DNA of 64,000 nucleotides from Prevotella koreensis (GCF_003977605.1 NZ_RYYU01000001.1:437175-501174); one strand, 5' to 3'; counted from the stretch's first letter, positions 27,848 through 36,311 are shown. Made by a program: numbers and translations. Notes: generated by a model not told the origin, from the letters alone.

Positions 27848-28504
27848 TTACTGTTTCAGCAGTGCTGAGATGCATTCTTCAACCTGTTTCATATCAGCGT
27901 TAGCCTCGAATCGTGCCACCACTTCGCCTTGACGATTGATGATGAACTTTGTGAAGTTCCATTGTATGTCGTCTTTCTTACGAGGTTCATCATTGCTCTC
28001 GTTGTAAAGTTTTTCCATTACAGAGGCGATTTTCTCGTCGAAAGAACTTTCACAACCCTTCTGACTCTTCAGCCATGTGTACAATGGGAGTTCGTTCTTG
28101 CCGTTAACATCTGCTTTCTTGAACTGTGGGAAGTCAGTGCCGAATTTCATTGTGCAGAACTGAGAGATTTCCTCGTCAGAACCGGGAGCCTGGTGTCCGA
28201 ACTGATCGCATGGCACGTCCAATATTTCAAGACCGTCTGCCTTAAATCTTTTATACATATCTTCCAGAACTTCATATTGTGGTGTGAAACCGCAACCGGT
28301 TGCTGTGTTAACTATCATCAATACCTTACCTTTATATTCAGAGAGACTAACGTCGTTGCCTTTCTTGTCTTTCAGATTGAAATCGTAAACTGTGTTCATT
28401 ATCTTATTTTCCTTATTATTTGTGTGTTGAGCATTTGCTTTTTGACCGTAGCCGAGCATTGTAAGCAAAGCCACCGTAATTACTATTAATATTTGCTTGC
28501 TCAT
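27848..28504 (-). CDS. Glutathione peroxidase-family thiol peroxidase, exported
   Basis: 218 residues. A signal-like start (ILIVITVALLTMLGYGQKANAQ) is followed by the peroxidase fold. The catalytic tetrad is present: Cys71 in NTATGCGFT, Gln105 in FGHQAPGS, Trp182 and Asn183 in QWNFTKF. It uses cysteine, not selenocysteine, and likely reduces lipid or organic peroxides with thioredoxin-like donors. An internal Met36 (MNTVYDFNLKD) is where cytoplasmic homologues start, so a second, non-exported form is possible. The ATG overlaps the stop of a 57-residue winged-helix gene by four bases. Confidence 0.92.
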   Translation of the reverse strand: MSKQILIVITVALLTMLGYGQKANAQHTNNKENKIMNTVYDFNLKDKKGNDVSLSEYKGKVLMIVNTATGCGFTPQYEVLEDMYKRFKADGLEILDVPCDQFGHQAPGSDEEISQFCTMKFGTDFPQFKKADVNGKNELPLYTWLKSQKGCESSFDEKIASVMEKLYNESNDEPRKKDDIQWNFTKFIINRQGEVVARFEANADMKQVEECISALLKQ

Positions 28505-28674
28505 TTACTTGGTTCCCATTTGCAACGAACAGGAGAAATAATTGCTCCTTCTTTTTTCAACTCGGCAAAAGCCTTATCAACTTCCTTGCGGTCTGCACCC
28601 AATGATTTTGTTACGTCTCCTGCAGATACCGGTTTTCCGGCTTCACGCATTGCTTGTAATACTTGTTCTTTCAT
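28501..28674 (-). CDS. 57-residue winged-helix-like protein coupled to the peroxidase gene
   Basis: Read directly from the minus strand: ATG at 28674, TGA at 28503-28501, forming an ATGA overlap with the peroxidase start. The protein starts MKEQVLQAMREAGKPVSAGD and continues with VTKSLGADRKEVDKAFAELK, then a strand-turn with ISPVRCKWEP. That is the minimal three-helix plus wing shape of small DNA-binding proteins, with one cysteine near the end that could sense oxidation. Similar short proteins occur next to Bacteroidales genes, but I cannot name a family. Translational coupling suggests a partner or regulator of the peroxidase operon. Confidence 0.8.
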   Translation of the reverse strand: MKEQVLQAMREAGKPVSAGDVTKSLGADRKEVDKAFAELKKEGAIISPVRCKWEPSK

Positions 28675-28742
28675 ATCATTTGTTATTTATTAATTACGAA
28701 ATATTTTACTGTCTTTAGGATGTCTGTTCCGTTTTGACAATG

Positions 28743-28750
28743 CAAAGATA
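28743..28750 (-). promoter_or_regulatory. -7 box TATCTTTG of the winged-helix/peroxidase operon
   Basis: Minus-strand TATCTTTGCATTG matches TAnnTTTG; transcription start near 28738 would give a leader of about 65 bases. The first palindrome of the three upstream covers the expected -33 region. Confidence 0.65.
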
Positions 28751-28763
28751 TGATAAATAATTA

Positions 28764-28863
28764 ATATCGCAAGCGATTTATTTTAAATATTAACACCTTT
28801 TAGATAATATCGCGCGCGATAGTTGTTGCTTTAACAAATCTTTGTTGTTTATCGTGCACGATA
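28764..28863. promoter_or_regulatory. Three CG-rich palindromic operators, 42-43 bp apart
   Basis: ATCGCAAGCGAT at 28766-28777, TATCGCGCGCGATA at 28808-28821 and TATCGTGCACGATA at 28850-28863 share ATCG....CGAT. Their centres are 43 and 42 bases apart, about four helical turns. The first lies about 15 bases upstream of the -7 box, at the -33 position. A repressor that binds several sites and loops or polymerises is the simplest reading; the OhrR-like protein or the 57-residue protein are candidates. Confidence 0.7.
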
Positions 28864-28995
28864 TTGTTTGTGGTGTAATATTAAGGAGTGATTTATATAA
28901 AAGACGTATTGATGTGGGCAGAATCAGGATGTCACATTATATATATAATTATAGGTTGTCGTGAACTGTAATGTGAGAAGATTTCTTATACAAAC

Positions 28996-29061
28996 CAAAT
29001 TCGCCTGTTTTGGTGAGCAATTTGGGCGAATTTGCGCTGCAATTTGGGCGAATTTGGTTAG
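28996..29061. repeat. Array A of the 22-bp unit (three units)
   Basis: Units start at 28996, 29018 and 29040. The last two share caatttgggcgaatttg; the first is caaattcgcctgttttg, with the GC core inverted. CAAATT-type arms face AATTTG-type arms. The array ends about 45 bases before the promoter box of the phytase-like gene. Confidence 0.75.
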
Positions 29062-29112
29062 CGAAAGGATATCTTTTGGAAAGGTATTGATTTGCTTCTT
29101 TGCCGCTAAAAT

Positions 29113-29120
29113 TGTATTTT
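29113..29120 (+). promoter_or_regulatory. -7 box TATTTTTG before the phytase-like gene
   Basis: TATTTTTGCAG matches TAnnTTTG; the leader to the ATG at 29152 is about 28 bases. Confidence 0.55.
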
Positions 29121-29151
29121 TGCAGACAGAAAACGTTTTTTGTGAAAAGTA

Positions 29152-30279
29152 ATGGATATTAGAAACGGATTTTTGTCGGCATTGTTACTTATAATGACAG
29201 GCACGTTGGCGGTGGCAGATGGTAAGGATAGTGTTGTACTTGTGAGGGAAAACAAAGCCCATGATTTCGGCAATGCCATTCCGGCAGGCAACTATAGTGG
29301 CATAGTGAATGTGGAGAACGATCTCTATGCGCTTGTCAGTGATAAAAGCAAGCGAGGTGAGATAGTGTTCGTGAGAATAAAAGTGGATAGGAAGACCGGA
29401 AACATAATAAGTGCCAAACATGTATATACGCTACCTACGGGCGAGCGTAACATGGACAATGAGGATATTGTTTATTGTCCTCGTTCAAGGTCATTTTTCA
29501 TCGCTTGTGAAGAAACAAACGAGGCCAAAGAGTTCTCGATAGATAAGTTCGCATATAACGCGAAAATCACTCCGACCGGTAAAACGCTCGATTTCGGAGA
29601 TTTGAAAGGTAAGACTTATCCTAATCGTGGAACGGAATCGCTTGCATATGATGCCGCGAACAATCTGTTTTGGACAACAACGGAATGTCCATTGAAAGAA
29701 GATGGGACTATGGTAACGGCCGAATGTGTGTCGCGACAGCCTCTAAGACTTATTTCTACTGATGCAGAAGGCAACAGGAGGCAGTACGCGTATCTTATGG
29801 ATGCTCCGGAGGATGGTGGAAAGATGAAAAGCATAGTGTGTGGAGTGAGTGCCATGACGGTGCTTGAAGATGGTCGTTTGCTCGTTCTTGAACGTGAGTT
29901 GCATATCCCTGATGGTTATCTCGGAGCATTTTCCGTGATGAAGATTTATGCGGTTGATGTAGAGAATGAAGTGCAGATAGGGCAGGGTGACACTCTTTCA
30001 GACGCTTCACCTTTCGTCAGCAAACAACTTGTTTGCCGCTGGCGCACTTCTCTCGGATTGCTTTCTCATTCCTTTGCAAACTATGAGGGGATGTGTCTTG
30101 GTCCGCGACTTGATGATGGTTCGCAGGTTATAATGCTCGTAAGCGATTCGCAAAATCAGTTTGCCGGCGTTCTTAGTGATTGGTTTAAGAGCATAGTCTT
30201 GAGCGATGAGCGTTTTTGTAACGTTCTTTCTTCGCTTTGCTTCGAAAGCGTCTCCTATCGGAGCCGAGCGGAGCGATGA
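29152..30279 (+). CDS. Exported protein with esterase-like/phytase-type beta-propeller domain
   Basis: 375 residues. A signal peptide (FLSALLLIMTGTLAVADG) leads to a single beta-propeller-like domain. Markers are IPAGNYSGIVNVENDLYALV near residue 42, NMDNEDIVYCPRSRSFFIACEE near 100, and NRGTESLAYDAANNLFWTTTE near 160, as in the 'esterase-like activity of phytase' family. The last 27 residues after DWFKSIVLSDERF are encoded by a 59-bp repeat unit that also lies beyond the stop, so the natural C-terminus may have been altered. Substrate unknown. Convergent with the YgiQ gene. Confidence 0.78.
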   Translation: MDIRNGFLSALLLIMTGTLAVADGKDSVVLVRENKAHDFGNAIPAGNYSGIVNVENDLYALVSDKSKRGEIVFVRIKVDRKTGNIISAKHVYTLPTGERNMDNEDIVYCPRSRSFFIACEETNEAKEFSIDKFAYNAKITPTGKTLDFGDLKGKTYPNRGTESLAYDAANNLFWTTTECPLKEDGTMVTAECVSRQPLRLISTDAEGNRRQYAYLMDAPEDGGKMKSIVCGVSAMTVLEDGRLLVLERELHIPDGYLGAFSVMKIYAVDVENEVQIGQGDTLSDASPFVSKQLVCRWRTSLGLLSHSFANYEGMCLGPRLDDGSQVIMLVSDSQNQFAGVLSDWFKSIVLSDERFCNVLSSLCFESVSYRSRAER

Positions 30280-30339
30280 GGGTTATTTCTTCGCTTTTCT
30301 TCGAAATCGTCTTCTGTCGGAGCCGAGCGGAGCGTTGAG
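30228..30339. repeat. Two 53-bp direct repeats, period 59 bp, at the 3' end of the phytase-like gene
   Basis: Units at 30228-30280 and 30287-30339 differ at only a few positions. Both contain ttcgaa and the segment tcggagccgagcggagcg. The first unit supplies the final codons and stop of the gene. Confidence 0.85.
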
Positions 30340-30417
30340 CGAAGAAAGTTTGAATTATAAACAACTTGGATTAACATCGCTCAACGCTCAACTTTCATCG
30401 CTCAACGTTTCTTGCTG
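30332..30417. repeat. Inverted repeat of GTTGAGCG-type units between convergent genes
   Basis: cgttgagcg-aa-gaaagtt, beginning at 30334, pairs with aactttc-at-cgctcaacg, ending near 30408, forming a long stem with a 2-base internal mismatch. The motif gagcg(a/t)tgag also occurs singly nearby. It could act as a bidirectional terminator, and it overlaps the last codons of the YgiQ gene. Confidence 0.6.
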
Positions 30418-32228
30418 TATAATTCCTTCACGAGGTCTTGTCTGCCTATGCGTCGCAATTCTTTTTCTATATTTCGGCGTTCTTCAGGTTTATACCAGAA
30501 GAAGAATTGTCGCTGTGCGAGTTTCTCTCGCGGTGTCTTTGCACTGAATACAGGTTCGAGGGTGTATGGGTCGTAGCCGGTGTACCATGTCTCGGTGGCA
30601 ATGGTCATCGGTGTGGGGGTGAAGTCTTGCACCTGTTCGAGATGGAAATCAAGTCTTTTGGTAAGCACGGCGAGTTCTGCCATATGCTCTTCGCGGCATC
30701 CCGGATGCGAACTTATAAAATAAGGAATGAGTTGTTGGCGCAAGTTCTCTTCGCGGTTTATTTTGTCGAACACCCGCTTGAATCGGTCGAAGAGTTGGAA
30801 ATTTGGTTTGCGCATGAGTCTCAGGACATCGTCTGAAGTATGTTCCGGTGCCACTTTCAGTCGGCCGCTCACATGCTTGCAAATCAGTTCGCGGGTATAT
30901 TGTTTTGCTGATTCGTTAGTTTTTTCATCTTTTGAATTATGCAACAGTAGGTCATATCTCACTCCACTGCCGATAAAACTCTTCTTAACCTGTGGCAAAG
31001 CATCCACAGCATGATAGATGTTCAGCAGTTTTGAATGGTCGGTATTCAGATTCGGACACACGGCAGGGTGTATGCACGATGGTCGTTTGCATTTCTCACA
31101 CGCATTCTGGTTACGCCCTTTCATTCCGTACATGTTGGCAGATGGGCCACCGAGGTCAGACAGATAGCCTTTGAAGTCGGGCAGTTTTACTACCTCCTTA
31201 ACCTCTTTCAGAATACTCTCCTTTGAACGGCACACTACGAATTTGCCTTGATGTGCCGATATGGTGCAGAACGCGCAGCCACCAAAACATCCTCTGTGTA
31301 GGTTCACCGAGTGTTTTATCATTTCGTATGCAGGTATGCGCTTGTTCTTATATTTCGGATGGGGGAGACGTGTATAAGGCAGGTCGAACGAAGCATCGAG
31401 TTCTTCGGTGGTCATCGGCGGGTATGGCGGATTTACCACGACATACACGTTTCCGACTTTCTGTATCAGTCTTTGCGCGTGCATCTTGTTCGATTCTTCC
31501 TCTATGTGCATATAGTTTTCTGCCTCTGCCTTCTTGTTTTGCAAACATTCCTCGTGTGAATGTAGCACAATATCGTCAGCGTTGATACCATCTGGTATCT
31601 CATCTTTCTTGGCGAGAAACACCGTCTGTGGCAGTTCGCGGAGTTCTCTTACATCTCTTCCCGAAGCAATTTCTTCGGCTATTTTCACTATGGTCTTCTC
31701 GCCCATGCCGTAACTCAGCAGGTCGGCATTGCTGTCGCACAAGATGCAACGGCGCAAACGGTCTTGCCAGTAGTCGTAGTGGGTGAGTCGTCTCAGTGAT
31801 GCTTCGATGCCTCCTATTATGACAGGCACATCGGGATAAAGTTCTTTCAGTATCTTTGAATATACCACCGTAGGGTATTCCGGGCGACAGTCGTGCCTGC
31901 CGTCGGGACTATAAGCATCTTCGGAACGTAACCGTTTGTTGGCAGTATATTTATTCACCATCGAGTCCATGCAGCCCGGAGATATTCCGAAGAACAATCT
32001 CGGGCGGCCAAGTTTTTTGAAGTCGCGATAGTCGCCGTGCCAGTCGGGCTGCGGAACTATGGCCACTCGATAGCCTTTACTCTGCAACACACGCCCAATT
32101 ACCGCCGCTCCGAATGAGGGGTGGTCAACGTATGCATCGCCGGAGAAAAGGATTACGTCTGCAACATCCCAACCAAGGAGTTGCATCTCTTTCTTTGTAG
32201 TAGGAAGAAAATCGGTGAGTTGCGGCAT
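30402..32228 (-). CDS. YgiQ-family radical SAM protein
   Basis: 608 residues. The N-terminal half resembles B12-binding-type folds seen in this family (FLPTTKKEMQLLGWD, VDHPSFGAAVIGRVLQSKG). The radical SAM cluster motif CFGGCAFC near residue 310 follows the HRGC stretch, and CEKCKRPSCIHPAVCP near residue 380 has additional cysteines. The C-terminal part FHLEQVQDFTPTPMTIATE is characteristic. Reaction is unknown for the family. It begins 5 bases after a 104-residue gene, so the two are co-transcribed. Confidence 0.9.
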   Translation of the reverse strand: MPQLTDFLPTTKKEMQLLGWDVADVILFSGDAYVDHPSFGAAVIGRVLQSKGYRVAIVPQPDWHGDYRDFKKLGRPRLFFGISPGCMDSMVNKYTANKRLRSEDAYSPDGRHDCRPEYPTVVYSKILKELYPDVPVIIGGIEASLRRLTHYDYWQDRLRRCILCDSNADLLSYGMGEKTIVKIAEEIASGRDVRELRELPQTVFLAKKDEIPDGINADDIVLHSHEECLQNKKAEAENYMHIEEESNKMHAQRLIQKVGNVYVVVNPPYPPMTTEELDASFDLPYTRLPHPKYKNKRIPAYEMIKHSVNLHRGCFGGCAFCTISAHQGKFVVCRSKESILKEVKEVVKLPDFKGYLSDLGGPSANMYGMKGRNQNACEKCKRPSCIHPAVCPNLNTDHSKLLNIYHAVDALPQVKKSFIGSGVRYDLLLHNSKDEKTNESAKQYTRELICKHVSGRLKVAPEHTSDDVLRLMRKPNFQLFDRFKRVFDKINREENLRQQLIPYFISSHPGCREEHMAELAVLTKRLDFHLEQVQDFTPTPMTIATETWYTGYDPYTLEPVFSAKTPREKLAQRQFFFWYKPEERRNIEKELRRIGRQDLVKELYSKKR

Positions 32229-32233
32229 TTGCG

Positions 32234-32548
32234 TTATTGCTCGTCCTCTCCTTTCTTCGTTTGTTCGATATAAAGCAGCAAGAGATTGTGCAGCCCGATA
32301 GCCTTCATATTCGGATTATATAATACGTCAAGACACAGGTCGAGCAGGCTCTTGTCTGCCGCAGGTTGTGCTCCCAGAATGGAACGCACGTTCAGTCGCA
32401 GTTTTTCGAGCACAGTCTCGTCTATTATTCCGTTACTATCGACGAGGTTTTTAAGCAGTGAGTATCTCTCTATTGTTTGCAGGTGTTCCTCGGTTACTTC
32501 TATGTTTCTTGTTCCCGAGGCATTTGCTTGTATCTTCATTGTTTCCAA
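32234..32548 (-). CDS. Unknown 104-residue protein upstream of the YgiQ gene
   Basis: Predicted helical and acidic (SLLKNLVDSNGIIDETVLEK, LLDLCLDVLYNPNMKAIG), with no signal peptide or membrane segment. It is five bases upstream of the YgiQ gene on the same strand. I do not recognise a family. The clean ATG and the tight spacing make it a likely real gene. Confidence 0.65.
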   Translation of the reverse strand: METMKIQANASGTRNIEVTEEHLQTIERYSLLKNLVDSNGIIDETVLEKLRLNVRSILGAQPAADKSLLDLCLDVLYNPNMKAIGLHNLLLLYIEQTKKGEDEQ

Positions 32549-32571
32549 GTTATTGTTTACTAAAATACGTC

Positions 32572-32609
32572 AGTATGTGCCATGATTACGTTATCGGCAC
32601 TCACATACT
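32572..32609 (-). terminator. Weak hairpin after the amidase/golvesin gene
   Basis: agtatgtg at 32572-32579 pairs with cacatact at 32602-32609, with a large loop that contains a further short pairing. Confidence 0.35.
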
Positions 32610-32628
32610 CTACAATTCTATGATGTTT

Positions 32629-35313
32629 CTAATTTTTCATAAGGAATGATAGTATTCCTCTCATCACCGCATTGCGCTTAGAGTGAGATTTTATGCACTC
32701 GAACGGGAAGCCCATTACGAACGACTTGTAGTCGCGTCCGTCGTATGCTATGCTTGCGCCACGTCCGTCACCATACAGCAATGCACAAAAAGCAGAGCCT
32801 ACGGGGTGAAGAACATCGGGCGATGTGGCGGCGTAATGGTCTTCGTTGATGGTGCGGTAGATGTCGAATGATGTGCCCATACCCGTGATATTGGTATAGT
32901 TGCGTGACGGTGTTTCACCGTTATAGTCCACTTTGAGCACGTTATTAAGGAAGTTTCTTTCGCTTTCTGATGTCATGTCAGAGGCTATATATGAACCGCT
33001 TACGAGCAGTCTGCCGCCACTGCGGGTGTATTCTGTCAGTAAGCGTTGCATGTTTTTACTGAATGTCTTATATGGTACGAACGAGTAACCATCGTCTTTT
33101 TCAAGTCCGAGTAGCAAATCTACGCAGTAATAATTGTCAAGATTAACCACTCCATTTTCCACAGCCGTGCTCGAACAACTTGCCACATTATATTTACCTG
33201 CTGACATAATGGCCTCTGCATGGGTTGTGGTATAGTTGAAATCGTTGCCCGCAATGAATTTACCTTGCAGTTCGTTGCCGCTGAATCCCAATCCCGATGA
33301 ACTTATAACGCCGATATTGCTCTTGTCGAAAGCCGTTTGTGCTCCGCACCAACCGGCTGTCGGGCCGTATGTAACACCCGGGTCGGCGTTCATGTCGAAG
33401 CCCTGCTCGCTTGCGGTTTCATGGATTGCCGGTGACGAAAGTCTGTGAAATCCGTTCACAATCATAATCGTGCGCGTTGCTCCCTCATGACAAACGGCCG
33501 ACAACTGTTCGGTTGGGAAACTTTCGCCACCCTTGTTTACCGCCGTTACTCGGAAATTATAGAGAATTTCCGGTTGCAGTTCCATTTGGCATGAGTTGCC
33601 TCTTACCGGTTGTCCGTTATCGAAATCGCCTCCCGATAATGATGTGTAAAGCATGTATGAAGTAGGTTTCGCCGAAGATTCTTGCGGGTCGTTTACCGGA
33701 TTCCAACTGAGTCTTACCTTGTTCTTGTCAATGAAACGTATGTTGAAATTGGTGGGAGCCAACGGTTGTACCACGTATGACGTGTTGTGCATGTTGGCAA
33801 CAAACCTTAGAATGGTTTTGTATATTGATCGTGCGAAGACGAATTTGAAGTTCGGGTCTTGTCCATACTTCATGTCGGGAAAACTCTGATGAGATAGAGT
33901 TTCAAGTATGGCAGAGGGAACTTCGGGCAGTCTGCTCTCTGAGTAGTTGCGGTCATAGACTTTGCGGGCAGTCCATGAACCGAACTTATTACTGAGATCG
34001 CGCTGCGAATCGTGTAATAGCGATGTGGCGAAATTTTTGGAATGGTTTCTTGATATTCCCGAATTGAGCACTCCGTCGTGATATTCGGTAGTGCATATTG
34101 TCAACGTTCCGAATACAGATGAATAGTCGTTGTGATAGCCGGCATCACTATGTACGGCAAGCGAGAGTTCGATAGGAACTTTCAGTCCGCTGAGACCGGG
34201 CACATAACACGACCCACCGGCCAACCAGTTGGTCATTCTTGAGCGCGTGTTGATGTCGTCCGTATAATCGTCTTGTCCTTCCTTTGCGTTATAAACGCTT
34301 GTCGGTGCGCCCGACCATTGCGCATTATATCGTGAGCCTTCGAGACATCGCGGCAGTCCGCTTGTCATTCCTGCTCGTTGTATGTTACCCATTCCGCCTC
34401 CGAAACGTATGGCATCCGATGTAACCACGCCATTCTTGTCGCTCACGTTGGTAACAACGACGCAGTTTCTTTGCGAACAACCCTGCTCGAAACCGAATGT
34501 GCCGAGATATACCCAAGTGCCTCCACCCATCTTCTGATTTACGTGGAATACGGTCTTTCTGCCTTTATGATAGACTATGTATTCGGCATCGTCTATACTG
34601 TTGGGTAGGGTAGCATAACTTACATACACCGCATACCGCCCTTCTTTTGGGATGTTAGGCTTGTATGTTATCAGGCTTTGGTTCTTGCGGTTTGATGTTC
34701 GTGCCACTCTTACGGTTCCTTCAAGGAAAGGATTCTCACCGTTTGTATATTCTCTTCTACGCGAGGCGAAGCCTGTTGTGCCGGCATCATGCCATGTGCG
34801 GTGTCCGTTTGTCTCGGTGTATTGAGGCTGCTTGGTGCGGTCGTCGTTGTCAATAACCACCTCATTGCGTTGCCAGTCGCGCTCTCTCGATGTGAACACC
34901 GTTGCTCCGGCGTTCTCAAGCATCGGTATGAGGTAAGGAATGACTATGGTTTGGGTGAACAAATCTTCTGTTGTGCAGAATAGTTCGGGTCGCTGCCATT
35001 TCCATCTGTCCTTTCCGCGGTCGTAGTATCTGCCGTGGCTTGGTGTCACCGAGAGGTGGCGATTTGCCAATCCTTCGGTTATGCGGATAGGTTTTGACAT
35101 ATTTCTAACCCATTGCTCACCAGAATATTCCACTCCCCAGTTAGAGTTACTGTGCCTATATTCGCGCTTCGCTGAGCCTATCGGAGCCTCAGATTCCGAT
35201 GGCAGGTTGGAGCGCATATTTACTTTGGGTTGTTGTTGGAAGAATATTCTTTGTGAACCACATCCGGCAAATAATGCCCAAACAATGACGATATACAGGT
35301 ATTGTTTCTTCAT
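32629..35313 (-). CDS. Lipoprotein with split amidase-like domain, golvesin-type insert and fibronectin III domain
   Basis: 894 residues. Lipobox LFAGC at the start. An N-acetylmuramoyl-L-alanine-amidase-like fold appears to be split: VTPSHGRYY near residue 90 and LAVHSDAG near 390 supply histidines, and AILETLSHQSFPD near 475 supplies a glutamate. Between them lies a golvesin-C-like beta domain (GRYAVYVSYATLP, VYLGTFGF, VTSDAIRFGGG). A fibronectin III domain follows at about 545-640, then a C-terminal domain of 250 residues (TIMIVNGFHRLSSP start) with a Rossmann-like feel. Usually annotated as golvesin-domain or xanthan-lyase-like. Probably acts on the cell wall from the outer envelope. Overlaps the acyltransferase stop by one base. 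Confidence 0.78.
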   Translation of the reverse strand: MKKQYLYIVIVWALFAGCGSQRIFFQQQPKVNMRSNLPSESEAPIGSAKREYRHSNSNWGVEYSGEQWVRNMSKPIRITEGLANRHLSVTPSHGRYYDRGKDRWKWQRPELFCTTEDLFTQTIVIPYLIPMLENAGATVFTSRERDWQRNEVVIDNDDRTKQPQYTETNGHRTWHDAGTTGFASRRREYTNGENPFLEGTVRVARTSNRKNQSLITYKPNIPKEGRYAVYVSYATLPNSIDDAEYIVYHKGRKTVFHVNQKMGGGTWVYLGTFGFEQGCSQRNCVVVTNVSDKNGVVTSDAIRFGGGMGNIQRAGMTSGLPRCLEGSRYNAQWSGAPTSVYNAKEGQDDYTDDINTRSRMTNWLAGGSCYVPGLSGLKVPIELSLAVHSDAGYHNDYSSVFGTLTICTTEYHDGVLNSGISRNHSKNFATSLLHDSQRDLSNKFGSWTARKVYDRNYSESRLPEVPSAILETLSHQSFPDMKYGQDPNFKFVFARSIYKTILRFVANMHNTSYVVQPLAPTNFNIRFIDKNKVRLSWNPVNDPQESSAKPTSYMLYTSLSGGDFDNGQPVRGNSCQMELQPEILYNFRVTAVNKGGESFPTEQLSAVCHEGATRTIMIVNGFHRLSSPAIHETASEQGFDMNADPGVTYGPTAGWCGAQTAFDKSNIGVISSSGLGFSGNELQGKFIAGNDFNYTTTHAEAIMSAGKYNVASCSSTAVENGVVNLDNYYCVDLLLGLEKDDGYSFVPYKTFSKNMQRLLTEYTRSGGRLLVSGSYIASDMTSESERNFLNNVLKVDYNGETPSRNYTNITGMGTSFDIYRTINEDHYAATSPDVLHPVGSAFCALLYGDGRGASIAYDGRDYKSFVMGFPFECIKSHSKRNAVMRGILSFLMKN

Positions 35314-35867
35314 TATATTTCTCCTATACTGAAAAGTTCGGGTCTTTTGCCCTTGAAATCTTTATAGTAAAGTTTTATTTCGCGCATCTGAGCATCCACA
35401 TCACCGTTGGGTATTATGGTTTTTGTGCATTGTATCAGTTTCTTCTGATAGTCAACCGCATATAGCAATATAGGGATTTCTGCCTTATGGGCAATGAAAT
35501 AGAATCCTTTTTTCCAGTCAGGGTTCTTCGAGCGTGTTCCCTCCGGAGTGATGCAGAGACTGAACGTGTTTTCTTTCTTTGCCGTTTCCGCGATATTGTC
35601 TGTAAGGCTCGACTTCTTGCTGCGCCATACAGGTATTCCTCCGATTTTCTTTAATAACACACCGAGTGGCCCTACAAACCACTCTTTCTTCATCATGAAA
35701 TTAGATTTCATACCCTCGGCTCTCATATAGAGTTGTCCTAAAATGAAATCCCAGTTGCTGGTATGCGGTGCCAGACAGATTATGTATTTATCGGGGTGGG
35801 TTTCGGTTACGTTTTTTTTCCACCCCATTTGTCTATATAATAGCCATCGGCAAAACTTTTCTGTCAT
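35313..35867 (-). CDS. 1-acyl-glycerol-3-phosphate acyltransferase-like protein (PlsC family)
   Basis: 184 residues, short for the family. The acyltransferase motifs are clear: APHTSNWD near residue 32 (H-x4-D), GGIPVWRSK near 74, and TPEGTRSKNP near 106. Likely acylates a lysophospholipid or related lipid at the inner membrane. Operon order is 90-residue gene, this gene, then the lipoprotein, all minus strand and nearly touching. Confidence 0.88.
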   Translation of the reverse strand: MTEKFCRWLLYRQMGWKKNVTETHPDKYIICLAPHTSNWDFILGQLYMRAEGMKSNFMMKKEWFVGPLGVLLKKIGGIPVWRSKKSSLTDNIAETAKKENTFSLCITPEGTRSKNPDWKKGFYFIAHKAEIPILLYAVDYQKKLIQCTKTIIPNGDVDAQMREIKLYYKDFKGKRPELFSIGEI

Positions 35868-35874
35868 CTTTGTG

Positions 35875-36147
35875 TTATCCTAAATTACATATATTGTCAA
35901 TGACTTCGTCAACACTTTTATCGAAATCATTTCGTAAATGGTTGTAATAAGACTTGGCTGTCATTCCCGGTTCTGGATGGGAAATGCGCCTTACGAAATC
36001 GTTATTTATGTTTATTATTGAGGCGAGTATGATGTTAACATGTTCATTGTCAGGCTTCCCGTTGTATAAAGACGATGCGATGCACTCTGCAAACAAATTT
36101 TCGCATACGTTGTTGATAGCCTTTTTCAGATTCCTCTTATTTGCCAT
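35875..36147 (-). CDS. Unknown 90-residue protein
   Basis: Helical protein beginning MANKRNLKKAINNVCENLFA with SYYNHLRNDFDKSVDEVIDN near the end. No signal peptide or known motif. It lies seven bases before the acyltransferase gene. I have seen similar unnamed Bacteroidales proteins in such positions but cannot name one. Confidence 0.65.
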   Translation of the reverse strand: MANKRNLKKAINNVCENLFAECIASSLYNGKPDNEHVNIILASIININNDFVRRISHPEPGMTAKSYYNHLRNDFDKSVDEVIDNICNLG

Positions 36148-36200
36148 GATTAGATGCTCCTTTCCTTATTAAATTCTTATTCTTTGTAATATCAATATTG

Positions 36201-36208
36201 CAAATATA
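36201..36208 (-). promoter_or_regulatory. -7 box TATATTTG of the acyltransferase operon
   Basis: Minus-strand TATATTTGCAA matches TAnnTTTG, with the complement of CTTG 18 bases further upstream. The leader to 36147 is about 50 bases. Confidence 0.55.
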
Positions 36209-36303
36209 GTTATTTTTTGAATATTGCAAGCATTTTGCTGAAAAAAAAAACTTAAAAAGGTTTATTTCAACCTCTTTTCTTTCTCCGTGTCATAAAAAAA
36301 CAG

Positions 36304-36311
36304 TATTTTTG
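36304..36311 (+). promoter_or_regulatory. -7 box TATTTTTG of pfp
   Basis: TATTTTTGCATT matches TAnnTTTG, 62 bases before the ATG at 36373. Confidence 0.5.
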
